The notes beneath the pieces are model-generated. The model had not been told where the DNA came from. It did not search any database and was given only the letters and a program-made list of their open reading frames with translations. Shown piece by piece: positions 10,361-19,557 of a stretch of 64,000 nucleotides of DNA. This DNA is from Ereboglobus sp. Lineage in GTDB: Bacteria > Verrucomicrobiota > Verrucomicrobiia > Opitutales > Opitutaceae. How positions within the stretch are numbered: position 1 is the stretch's first letter; each line of letters begins with the position of its first letter. Position numbers and translations under genes: made by a program. The stretch is taken from assembly GCA_029974595.1 (NCBI GenBank), contig JARKRC010000058.1, forward strand, positions 1 to 64,000, given 5' to 3'.

Positions 10361-13300
10361 CTATTTTTTTCGGAGCGCGCGAATGAGGAGCAGGCCCGGG
10401 AGCGCGATGATGAGCCATAGCGACGGCGCGCCGCCGCCGCCGCCTTTGTTGGGCGACTTGCCGTCATCGGGCGGCGGTTGGGGGTTGGGCGGAGGATTTT
10501 GCGTGCCGTAAACATACAGTGTGGAAACGGTGTTGTAGTCATCGTCGGCGATGCGGCGGATGGCATGGTTGCCTGTGTCGGCGATCAAGAGGCTGCCGTC
10601 CTCCGCGATTGCGATGGCCGTGGGGTTGTTGAATTGCGCGACGGAGCCGTGGCCGTCGGCAAAACCGGGCGCGCTGCCGGCGATCGTCGTTACCGTGTGG
10701 GAAAAATACGCGCGGATGAGAGAGTTGCCCGAGTCGGCGATATAGACAACGCCCCCGCTGTCCATTACGAGGCCTTTGGGCGCGTTGAAAGCGGCTTGGG
10801 TGAGGGCGTCGCCGTCCGTGGCACCCGGAACGCCGGATGCGCCGGCGAGCAGGCTTACCACGTTTCCGTTGGCGTCCTCATCAGTGAAGTGGGGGTCCGT
10901 GTCGACGAAGCGGATGGTGTGGTTGCCGGTGTCAGCCACATAGAGGTTGCCGGCGATGTCCACGGCGACGCCTGAGGGGCTGTTGAACTTGGCCAGCAAG
11001 GCGGCGCCGTTGGTATCGCCGGCGACACCCGCGCCGGCGACGATGGAGACCGCGCCGTCGGCGGAGATTTTTTTGATCAGGTGGTTTTGTGTGTCGGCGA
11101 TGTAGGTTTCGCCCGATGCGGCGTGGTGCGAGGCCACGCTTGCGGGGGCGGCGAGGGTGGCGTCGGGGCCGGAGCCGGTGGTGGTGACAATCCCGTCGGC
11201 TGTCAGGGAGCGCAGGGCGTTGTTGCCGCTGTCGGCAACGATGAGCATGCCGGCGTTGTTGATGGAAAGTCCCTTGGGCGTGTTGAATTGAGCGGCGGTG
11301 CCGGTGCCGTTTGCCGAGCCTGGCGTGCCCGACTGGCCGGCGAGTGTGGTGATGGCGCCGTTGGGCGCGATTTTCTGGATGATGTGCAGCGTGGCGTCGG
11401 ATACGTAGATGTTATATGAGGTCGTGCCCGAATCGGTGACGACTCCCGACGGGGAGGGCATGTAATTGGGAACAACTTTGATCATGGTGGCTTCGCTGCT
11501 TTGCTGGCCGAGTTCGTTTTGGGCGACGCAGCGATATTGCCAGCCGTCTTTGCCGTCGGGAATCAGTATGGTGAGTGCGTCGGTTGATGTGCCCGCGTAG
11601 TCCGCGCTGTCGGTAATGTCGGTCCACGAGCCGCTGATGCTCGTGCGAACCTGCCAGCGATAGGTGGCCGCGGGGCGCGCGACGGCGTTTGCAAAGATGA
11701 CGACCGTCTTGCCGGACACCACGGTTTGCTGGGCGCCGGTGTTGGGGAAAATGGGGGCGGTGTTGAACAAAATTTCGTTGGGCGCCTTCACCTGGCCCCA
11801 TTCGGTGCGCACGATAACATCGCCATTGCTGGTGCCTGCGGGAGCGTAAACGAGCAGCTGGGAGGCGGTGCTGTTTATGCGATCGATTTCCACGGCCACG
11901 CCGCCGATCAGGACTTCCTTGATTGTGCCGTAACGGACGCCGTTGATCGTGATCAGATCGCCGGGATAAACGCCCGCGCCTTCTTCTTTACCGGTGTAAG
12001 CGACGGAGGTGATCGTGGGTTTGTCCTCGGCGTTGGCCAGGCCGGCTTTCAGGCGAATTGCATAGGTATCGAGGGTACGGCTGAGCCGGTAGGTGTTTGC
12101 GTAGTCGTTGTATTTTCCAACGTAAATGAACATGTGGTGCATGCCGTTCTTCTCATCGACAACAGAACCGCCGGGGTGAAAGCCGTCCTGGTAGGCTTTG
12201 GTGACGCCGGCAGCGGCGACAGCGCTGCCGCCGAGGATGATGCCCTGCCGTTCTATGAGTGTGCCGTCGAAACGCCACTCGGCCGAGCCATTGAGCAGAT
12301 CGACAGGATCAATGCTCCAAATGTTGAGCGAGTTCATCGCCTGGGACGGATCTTCCGAGAGCGGGATTTCCACGCCCGAGCCGTTTGTGGGGCGGGTCTT
12401 GCCAAGGCCGCCGCCCCAGCGGTGGCTTTGTATGACTTCGAGGCGTCCGGTTTCGGGATTATGTATGACTTCGGGCGTGTCGTGGGCTTCCCAAGGCTGT
12501 CCGTTTTTCAGGACGAACGGATCGTAACCATTGCCAACGATGTTGGTTTTCTTGGTGACAAACTTTGTTACTATAGCATCGAAAACGGTGCCTTTTTCGT
12601 GTTTATAGACGTTTTGGGTATATACAAACCGGGGATCGGTCACGGTGAGCGTGCTGCTTACCACGGTGGTGCCGCTTACATAGGTGGACATGCTCATCGC
12701 GGTCGAACCTGTTCCGATAATCGTGGTCTTGAGCGGAATTTTTGCGGAGCCGGTGGTTATCGCGTATGTGGTACCGCTTTCCACCGTGGTGCCGGTGATT
12801 ATGGTCGAAGTGGACGTCCTGGTAGCTCCTAGGAACCCGTAGGTATCCGTTTGTTCGCGGGTGAGTATGAGCATGTGCCCGCTCCCCCAGGTGACCAGCG
12901 TCGGTTCGACACCGCGGTTTACCTGGGTGGCGGAATTTTTCCACCCGGTGCGTGACCATGTCACGCCATTGGTCGTGCGCGCCAATATATTATTATCGTT
13001 CACTCCGGATGTGGATTTGCCAAAAGGCATCAAGAGGCCGAAGTCGGGATGCCGGACCATGTTCGGACCAACGTGGACGGGATCATGGAGCGGGATGTTT
13101 ATTTTGGAGAGCGCCTGGTCCTGCTCGGTCCAGCGCACGCCGCCATCATCGGATGTATAAACACGATAATTAAAGCGCGCCTGCGTGCTGACCGGGGTGT
13201 ATTCCGTGGCATTTGCAGCGTTGTCAATGTCGTATTTTGCAGTCACGACAACAAGGCGCGGCTTCAACGTTGTGTCGCCGCCGGGATAAAGCCAATTCAT

Positions 13301-13840
13301 GGCATGCATGCCAAGATAATCGTAATTGCCGGGGAAGCGGATCGAGGGCGTGCTGGCGTTGTTGTCATGATCGACAACGGGATTTATGCCAAGAACGGGA
13401 GTCGCGGTCTTTACGTTTTCGGGGAGCCAGGCGCCCATGTTTCCGTCCGCGTAGATGACACGCCGGCTGTTGTTGGGCCTGGATTTGTAGCTGGATGGAG
13501 AGTGGTTGAAGAGGTTGCGAATCAGCACCACGGTGCGTTCGTTGCTTGCATTCCCTTCGATCGCCCAGGGGAACCGCGTGGCCACGGGCCAGCCCTGATG
13601 CTTGTACTCCACATTGTCCATGATGGAGGGGCCGCGAAGCACCGGGGCGATTTCCATCAATCCCGCGTTGCGCATCTCCTGCACTTGTGCGGAGCCGCTG
13701 CTGGTGAACTCGAAATCGGCCAGCGTGGTATCGTCAAGGGGATCGGCCTGTGCCTGCATGGAGGACTGGCACAGCATTGAGGCCGCCCAAACGGCGATGA
13801 AGACCCGGAGGGATTTTTTCGCGTTTATTACTGATTTCAT
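10361..13840 (-). CDS. Secreted BNR/sialidase-like protein with IPT/Ig-like and NHL repeats and a Gly-rich C-terminal TM-basic tail
   Basis: SDDGG-type Asp boxes, IPT-like ‘PGDLITINGVRYG’, repeated ‘PxGVAVDxxGNLYVADTGNHTIR’ NHL units, C-terminus GGGGGAPSLWLIIALPGLLLIRALRKK. Confidence 0.75.
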   Translation of the reverse strand: MKSVINAKKSLRVFIAVWAASMLCQSSMQAQADPLDDTTLADFEFTSSGSAQVQEMRNAGLMEIAPVLRGPSIMDNVEYKHQGWPVATRFPWAIEGNASNERTVVLIRNLFNHSPSSYKSRPNNSRRVIYADGNMGAWLPENVKTATPVLGINPVVDHDNNASTPSIRFPGNYDYLGMHAMNWLYPGGDTTLKPRLVVVTAKYDIDNAANATEYTPVSTQARFNYRVYTSDDGGVRWTEQDQALSKINIPLHDPVHVGPNMVRHPDFGLLMPFGKSTSGVNDNNILARTTNGVTWSRTGWKNSATQVNRGVEPTLVTWGSGHMLILTREQTDTYGFLGATRTSTSTIITGTTVESGTTYAITTGSAKIPLKTTIIGTGSTAMSMSTYVSGTTVVSSTLTVTDPRFVYTQNVYKHEKGTVFDAIVTKFVTKKTNIVGNGYDPFVLKNGQPWEAHDTPEVIHNPETGRLEVIQSHRWGGGLGKTRPTNGSGVEIPLSEDPSQAMNSLNIWSIDPVDLLNGSAEWRFDGTLIERQGIILGGSAVAAAGVTKAYQDGFHPGGSVVDEKNGMHHMFIYVGKYNDYANTYRLSRTLDTYAIRLKAGLANAEDKPTITSVAYTGKEEGAGVYPGDLITINGVRYGTIKEVLIGGVAVEIDRINSTASQLLVYAPAGTSNGDVIVRTEWGQVKAPNEILFNTAPIFPNTGAQQTVVSGKTVVIFANAVARPAATYRWQVRTSISGSWTDITDSADYAGTSTDALTILIPDGKDGWQYRCVAQNELGQQSSEATMIKVVPNYMPSPSGVVTDSGTTSYNIYVSDATLHIIQKIAPNGAITTLAGQSGTPGSANGTGTAAQFNTPKGLSINNAGMLIVADSGNNALRSLTADGIVTTTGSGPDATLAAPASVASHHAASGETYIADTQNHLIKKISADGAVSIVAGAGVAGDTNGAALLAKFNSPSGVAVDIAGNLYVADTGNHTIRFVDTDPHFTDEDANGNVVSLLAGASGVPGATDGDALTQAAFNAPKGLVMDSGGVVYIADSGNSLIRAYFSHTVTTIAGSAPGFADGHGSVAQFNNPTAIAIAEDGSLLIADTGNHAIRRIADDDYNTVSTLYVYGTQNPPPNPQPPPDDGKSPNKGGGGGAPSLWLIIALPGLLLIRALRKK

Positions 13841-13861
13841 GTTTTTCCTTTTCGTTAATTG

Positions 13862-16800
13862 TTACCAGCTCATGCGCACGATGCCGTTGAGGGTGTGGCG
13901 AACCGTGTCGTTGTCGTGAATGCCCATCGGTATGTAGTCGAAATCGTAGGCGAAACCGAAAAACACACGGTGGCTGAGGGCCATGCGCAGGCCGACACCG
14001 CACGTGATGCCGCTGCCGTCGTATTTGTCCCCGCGGATGGGCATGCGCGCGGCGGGATAATCGACCATCGTTGCCCAGATTTCGGATTGGTCGGTGTTGA
14101 GGTTTTCGCGCCAGCCGATGCGGACATCGACCATGCCGGGCTGGCCCCAGGGCATTTTGATCTCGCGGTTGATATCGACGGCGAAGACGGCTTCAAGGGC
14201 ATAGGCGCGCATACCGTCGAGGCGGACGGCGCCGACGCCGGTCTCGCTGTATTTGCGGAGATTCAGGTTCATGTAATGCAGGCCGATATTGGGGCGGAGG
14301 CCGCCGGTTGCGAAGGGATGCAGCATGTAGCCGATTTCGAAGCTGGCTCCGAAGCTGTCGATGTCGTAGCCGCCGGTGACAATATTGCCCTGGTCTTCGC
14401 GGCGCACGGTGTCTGCGGAACCAGAGCCTCCGAGAAGATCGAGCGATGCATAAAAGTCGCCCATGCGCTTCGCGCCATAGGCTCCGAAGTAGATGGTTTC
14501 TATATCGGTGGTGGCATTGTTGGTGGTTTCCAAGTTGGTGTTGTTGAAGCCGCCGTAGACGCCGAGCATGTAATTGTTTTTCGTGATCCAATCGTAGCCG
14601 ACCATGGCGGCATAGGTGCGGTCGGTGTAGCCGAGGTGGTTGATGTCGTCGCCGTATTCGGCGAATGACCCCATGAAACGCGCCCAGGGAGCGCCCGAGG
14701 TGATGCCGGGCTTGCGATCGACGACCGGCGTGAGGAACTCCTCGCTGATGTGCGAATAGATGGCGCGCATCGAAGCGAGCATCGAATCGAAACCGACGAC
14801 GATGTCCTTGCCGGGTTCGAGGGCCATGTTGTAGGCGGTGAGCTGGAGTTTTTTGCCGTCGATAATATCGACAACCATGAACATGCCTTCCTGATTCGGA
14901 TTATAATACGGCATGTTGGGAATGCCGCCTTCGGCGATGGCGGCGGTGTAGATGCCCGTGGGGAGAAGCGCGCCGAGGCGGATCTCGCCGTTGTTGATAA
15001 ACTCCATTGAACCGGCGAGCTTGAGCGCGGTCATTTCGTAATAGTTGGCGAGCACGAGGGCTCCGCCGTCGATGATCATGTTGCGCGCAGTGACTTCGGG
15101 CTTGATGATGCGCAACACACCGCCTTGGCGAACGACAACGTCGGAGCCACTGCCGCCGAGGGCGTTGACTCCTTCGATGCTCAGATGGGAACCGCTGCCG
15201 ACTTCGAAATCGCGCAGCACGTTTGCGCCGCGAAGGGTAAGGGTGCTGGAGGTGAAGAGCACGCGGTCGCCTTTGAGGATGCCATTGACGTCGCCGCCTT
15301 CCACGCCCCGGAATTCAAGCACCGAACCGACCTTTATGGTGACGAGGTCGGAAGCGGATGCAGCGCGGCGCATGATTAGATACGGCACGTCGACGTTGAG
15401 GTTGGCATAGGAATTCCTTCCGGAGAGTATGGCCGTGCCTGTGCCGGCGATGGTGAGTTCGTTATTGCCGGTGATGTCGCCTGAGAACTCAACCTGTTGT
15501 CCGTTGGTCTCGATGGTCGTGCTGTATTCGCCCATCGCAATGCCGTTGGGAATATTAAGACCAGCCGCCTCGATGCTCAAAACGGGATTGGCCGTGTTGA
15601 TGGTCAGCGCGCCGGCGCCGAGCGCGGCACTATTGGCAAGGCCGAGTGTGCCGCCTTCATATGCAATACCGCCGCTGTGGGTGCTGGCGCCCGAGAGCGT
15701 CCATTTGCTCGCGCCCGCCTTGGTGACTTTGCCTTCACCTGAAAAACTGCCGGCAAAGGCCGCATCGCCAGCGTCGATGTTGACCTTCAGATCGGCCGTG
15801 CGGAGCTCGATGGTTCCGACGCCGTCGAGCGTGGCAATCGACTGGTTGTGACCGTTGAGATCGAGTGTGGCGCCCGCGTTTACCACGACGGCTGCCGTGT
15901 TGCCGAGGACGTTTTGGGCGGCAAGTTGCAGAATGCCGCCATTGACGGCGAGCGCGCCGGCGTGCGCGGAAATATCGGCTTCGAGCACAAGCGTGCCCGC
16001 GCCTGTTTTTGCAAGGGTGGAATCGGCCGCGCCGTCCACGGCGCCGCCGAGGGTCATGGTGTTTCCATTGCTGTCGAAGGAGCCGGTTTTTCCGGATGCG
16101 ATGCTTACGGTGTCATTGATGGCAACGGCGCTGCCCGTGGCGCGTATGATGGCATCGCCGGTGAAGGTGATGCCGGCGGTTTCCCCCGTGGCGAGTTGAT
16201 TGCCGTCGCTGATGGCGATGACGCCGCCGCCGATATCGGCGCCGCCCGAGAAGGTGTTCGCACCGTTGGCGAAGGTGAGCGTGCCGGTGCCGGTCTTGAC
16301 GAGCTTGCCGTTGGCGGAGGTGAGCTCGATTTCGCCTGCGGAGTTGGCGAGGACATTGGTTGCGTCGGTGTTGATGCCGCCGCCGGTGAAGGTGTAATCA
16401 GCGCCCCCGCTCACGATCATGTCGGAGATGCGCACTTCGGTGGCGTTGATGAAGATGTTGCGATTGGCCGCGTGGGCGCTGTCGGCGGCGCCGTCAAACA
16501 CAACGTGATCGCCGTAGCTGTAGGCGGTCATGCTGTCGGAGCCGGTCCAGCTGTTTTGCGTGAGATTCCAGACGGTGCCGCTGTTGCCCGTCCAGGTCAT
16601 GAGGCGGGATTTGTCGGACACGGCGGCGAGTTGCAAGATGCCGCTGTTGTTGGACAATGTTGCGGTGAGGCGTCCGCTGGTCGGGAGCGTCATGCCGCTG
16701 ATGGTAACGCTGGTGTTGTTGGCGAGGCCGGTGATATTGCCGAGATTGAACGTGCCCGAGGCGAAGGATTCGAGATCGATGATATTGGAGCCGCTGATTG

Positions 16801-19501
16801 CGGATGTGCCGGTGCCGATCAGGCGGTCGCTCTTTTTGTAACCGACCTCGGCGTCGTCGGAGAAGAGGCCGACGCGGACAATACCGCCGCCGGTCATTTC
16901 GAGGTTGTTTACCGTGAGCGTGCCCGACTGCGCGGCGGAAACACCGGCATCGAGCATCGCGCCGGATGCGATTTTGACGCCGCCGTTTGTGCCCGCTGTC
17001 CCGATGCCGCCGAGTATGACGCCGGAAGCGACAGTGACTTTGCCTCCGAGCGTGGCATTGGCGGTCGCGAGCGTGATGACGCCTGCTTCGAGGCTGGCAT
17101 TGCCGGTGTTTGCAGAGCTGTCCCCAGTGAGGCGGAGGGCGCCGGCGCCGGTTTTGCGGAAGGTGGAATCGGCGCCGCCCGAGGTGAGCGCGCCATTGTA
17201 AACGAGCGTGCCGCCCTGGTCCACGATCAGGTCGGCGGTTTTTCCGGCTGCGATGCCCATGGCGCCGGTGATGGTGCCGCTGGTGTTGACGGATTTCATG
17301 GCGTGGAGTGTGGCGGATTCAATAAACGTGATGCCGCTTGTTCCGGTGCCGAGCTGGCCTGCGTTGCCAAAAGTGATCTGGCCGCCGGAAATATCGATGC
17401 CGCCGGCAAAGGTGTTGGCCGCGTTGTTGGCAAAAACAAGCTCTGCGTTGCCGCTTTTCACCAGTTTCCCGGTGGGGGCGAATTGCGCGCTGCCGACCGC
17501 GCCCGCGCTCGCGGTGATGCCGCCGTCGCCGCGGAACTCGTAGCGCGCGGTGCCGCTCACTTCCATGCCGGAGGTGGAGACGCCGCCGGTTTCGATGGTG
17601 ATGGTGCGGTTGGCGGCGTGGCCTGCATCGGCGGTGCCGTCGAAGATCACGCTGTCGCCGTTGTAGAAACGGTTTTCGCCGCTTGCGGACATGTCGGCCC
17701 AGTTTCTTTCCGTGGCGGTGGGGCGGCGAAACCATGTGGAGCCGTCGGCCCCGGTCCATTTCATCTGGAGGTTGTTCACCGTGTTGCTGACGATGAGCTG
17801 TTTGTTGACACCATCGACGGTGAGAGCGCCGCTGCTGCGCGGATTGGATGCGACGCCGTCGATGGTGAGCGTGAGCTGGCTGAGGTTTACGGCGCCGGTA
17901 TTCCATTTTGCGAGGACGAAGGTACCGGTGGCCAGGAGGCCCAGGTTTATGGTGCCGCTCCCGACGAGGGAGATATCGTTCACTTGGAGAAAGCTGGCCG
18001 AGCCGCTTGCGAACAAATCGTGACTGATCATGAAGCCGTCCAGCATGAGGAGGCTGCCGCTGATGATGAGTTTTTCCGCGTCAACGGCGGTTTCCGTGCC
18101 GACTTGCAGGAATGCATTTGTCGTGGCCGAGACAAAGGTCTGGTTCGGGCTTGCGGAGATCGTGTTGTTTGTCCTGAGCGTGGTCAGCGTGCCCGATCCG
18201 CCGAAAGTGGCGCCTGAATAGATGTTGATCACGCCGCCGAGCGATGCGTTTTGGTTGCCAAGAATCAGCGAGCCAGCCTGCACATTGGTGGTGCCTTGGA
18301 AATGCGAGTTGTCGGCGTTGAATATCAGGCGTCCGGCGCCGACTTTGTCCATGATTGCTTTGTAACCATTGGCTGAGTCGGCCGTGGCGATCGAATCGAG
18401 CGCGGTGTCGTTTCCTGCGCGGCCAATGGAGAGCGTGACGTCCCTGGCGATATTAAAGCGAAGCATGCCGAAGTTATTTGTGAAATAAAAACCGCCGTTT
18501 GCGGCTTTCGGCGTGCGCGTGGCCAGGTATGTGCCGCTGGTCACTTCCGCGGCGGTTATTGTCGATGCGGCGGTTGCCGATGCGGCGGTTCCGAGGGCGG
18601 CATTGTTTTCATATACAATGTGCTGCCCCGCCAGGGCGCTTGATAGCGATATGACGATGGGCTTGGCTGCATTGCCGATGCCCGAGTGGTCGTCGATGAA
18701 GCCGCCGCTCACGCCCACCCAGTTCCCGCTGATGTTTGTGACATCCTGAAGCATCACATCGGAGGTGTTTATCCTGAACAGGATTGCGGCGCCGCTGTGG
18801 GCGGTGCGGTTGTTGATGAAGGCGGAACCGATGACGGTCAGATCCACCGAGCCTGTGGCGAAGTCGAACACGCCGCCGCCGCCGGTGGCGTTTGCGGTAT
18901 GGGTCGAATAGTTTCCAATGAAGGTGCTGGAAGTTATCGTAGAGGGCGGCCTGCCGGCAATGTTGGAGCGGAAGCTGATCACCCCGGCGCTCCCCCCGGC
19001 GCTGTTGCCTTGGAACAGAACATTGGTAATGCGCAAAAGGCCATTGGAGCCAAGCGTAAAGACACCCCCGATGGTCGCTGCATAATTGTTCATTATGATC
19101 CCATTGTTCAGCACGAGCGTTCCCCGGCTGATATGGCCCACGCCCGAATATGCATTGGAACGATTGTTGCTGAATATGAAACGGCCGCTTTGATCCACGG
19201 CGTTTGGCGCCGGGCGGATGAAAAACATGTCCGCGGATGACGATAAACTTAAATCGAAGATGGTGCCATTACCGGCAGCCAGCAACGTGTCCTTGATTTC
19301 AAAGGTGACGCCGTCGGCTATGTCGTAGGCCTGCGAGGTGCCGAAGAGCACGCGTTTTGCCTTGATGATGCTGATGTCGCTGGTGATCAAGCCGGGCGAG
19401 GGCAGGGCGTTGTCCTGCGCCGGCAGGGTCGCATGAAATCCGGCCGCGGCCAATGCAAGAACGAGCAGCCGGGAAAGCCTTGGGAATATTCTATTTTTCA
19501 T
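13862..19501 (-). CDS. Giant autotransporter with POMP/PATR beta-helix passenger and C-terminal beta-barrel
   Basis: Multiple PATR units (GKLVKTGTGTLTFANGANTFSGGADIGGG), autotransporter barrel ending …GIVRMSW. Start at MKNRIFPRLSRLL. Confidence 0.85.
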   Translation of the reverse strand: MKNRIFPRLSRLLVLALAAAGFHATLPAQDNALPSPGLITSDISIIKAKRVLFGTSQAYDIADGVTFEIKDTLLAAGNGTIFDLSLSSSADMFFIRPAPNAVDQSGRFIFSNNRSNAYSGVGHISRGTLVLNNGIIMNNYAATIGGVFTLGSNGLLRITNVLFQGNSAGGSAGVISFRSNIAGRPPSTITSSTFIGNYSTHTANATGGGGVFDFATGSVDLTVIGSAFINNRTAHSGAAILFRINTSDVMLQDVTNISGNWVGVSGGFIDDHSGIGNAAKPIVISLSSALAGQHIVYENNAALGTAASATAASTITAAEVTSGTYLATRTPKAANGGFYFTNNFGMLRFNIARDVTLSIGRAGNDTALDSIATADSANGYKAIMDKVGAGRLIFNADNSHFQGTTNVQAGSLILGNQNASLGGVINIYSGATFGGSGTLTTLRTNNTISASPNQTFVSATTNAFLQVGTETAVDAEKLIISGSLLMLDGFMISHDLFASGSASFLQVNDISLVGSGTINLGLLATGTFVLAKWNTGAVNLSQLTLTIDGVASNPRSSGALTVDGVNKQLIVSNTVNNLQMKWTGADGSTWFRRPTATERNWADMSASGENRFYNGDSVIFDGTADAGHAANRTITIETGGVSTSGMEVSGTARYEFRGDGGITASAGAVGSAQFAPTGKLVKSGNAELVFANNAANTFAGGIDISGGQITFGNAGQLGTGTSGITFIESATLHAMKSVNTSGTITGAMGIAAGKTADLIVDQGGTLVYNGALTSGGADSTFRKTGAGALRLTGDSSANTGNASLEAGVITLATANATLGGKVTVASGVILGGIGTAGTNGGVKIASGAMLDAGVSAAQSGTLTVNNLEMTGGGIVRVGLFSDDAEVGYKKSDRLIGTGTSAISGSNIIDLESFASGTFNLGNITGLANNTSVTISGMTLPTSGRLTATLSNNSGILQLAAVSDKSRLMTWTGNSGTVWNLTQNSWTGSDSMTAYSYGDHVVFDGAADSAHAANRNIFINATEVRISDMIVSGGADYTFTGGGINTDATNVLANSAGEIELTSANGKLVKTGTGTLTFANGANTFSGGADIGGGVIAISDGNQLATGETAGITFTGDAIIRATGSAVAINDTVSIASGKTGSFDSNGNTMTLGGAVDGAADSTLAKTGAGTLVLEADISAHAGALAVNGGILQLAAQNVLGNTAAVVVNAGATLDLNGHNQSIATLDGVGTIELRTADLKVNIDAGDAAFAGSFSGEGKVTKAGASKWTLSGASTHSGGIAYEGGTLGLANSAALGAGALTINTANPVLSIEAAGLNIPNGIAMGEYSTTIETNGQQVEFSGDITGNNELTIAGTGTAILSGRNSYANLNVDVPYLIMRRAASASDLVTIKVGSVLEFRGVEGGDVNGILKGDRVLFTSSTLTLRGANVLRDFEVGSGSHLSIEGVNALGGSGSDVVVRQGGVLRIIKPEVTARNMIIDGGALVLANYYEMTALKLAGSMEFINNGEIRLGALLPTGIYTAAIAEGGIPNMPYYNPNQEGMFMVVDIIDGKKLQLTAYNMALEPGKDIVVGFDSMLASMRAIYSHISEEFLTPVVDRKPGITSGAPWARFMGSFAEYGDDINHLGYTDRTYAAMVGYDWITKNNYMLGVYGGFNNTNLETTNNATTDIETIYFGAYGAKRMGDFYASLDLLGGSGSADTVRREDQGNIVTGGYDIDSFGASFEIGYMLHPFATGGLRPNIGLHYMNLNLRKYSETGVGAVRLDGMRAYALEAVFAVDINREIKMPWGQPGMVDVRIGWRENLNTDQSEIWATMVDYPAARMPIRGDKYDGSGITCGVGLRMALSHRVFFGFAYDFDYIPMGIHDNDTVRHTLNGIVRMSW

Positions 19502-19557
19502 AAAGAGGTTCCTTCTTTTATTTAAGATTGGGGATGCGTCTGTTCCTGTGCTCCGTG

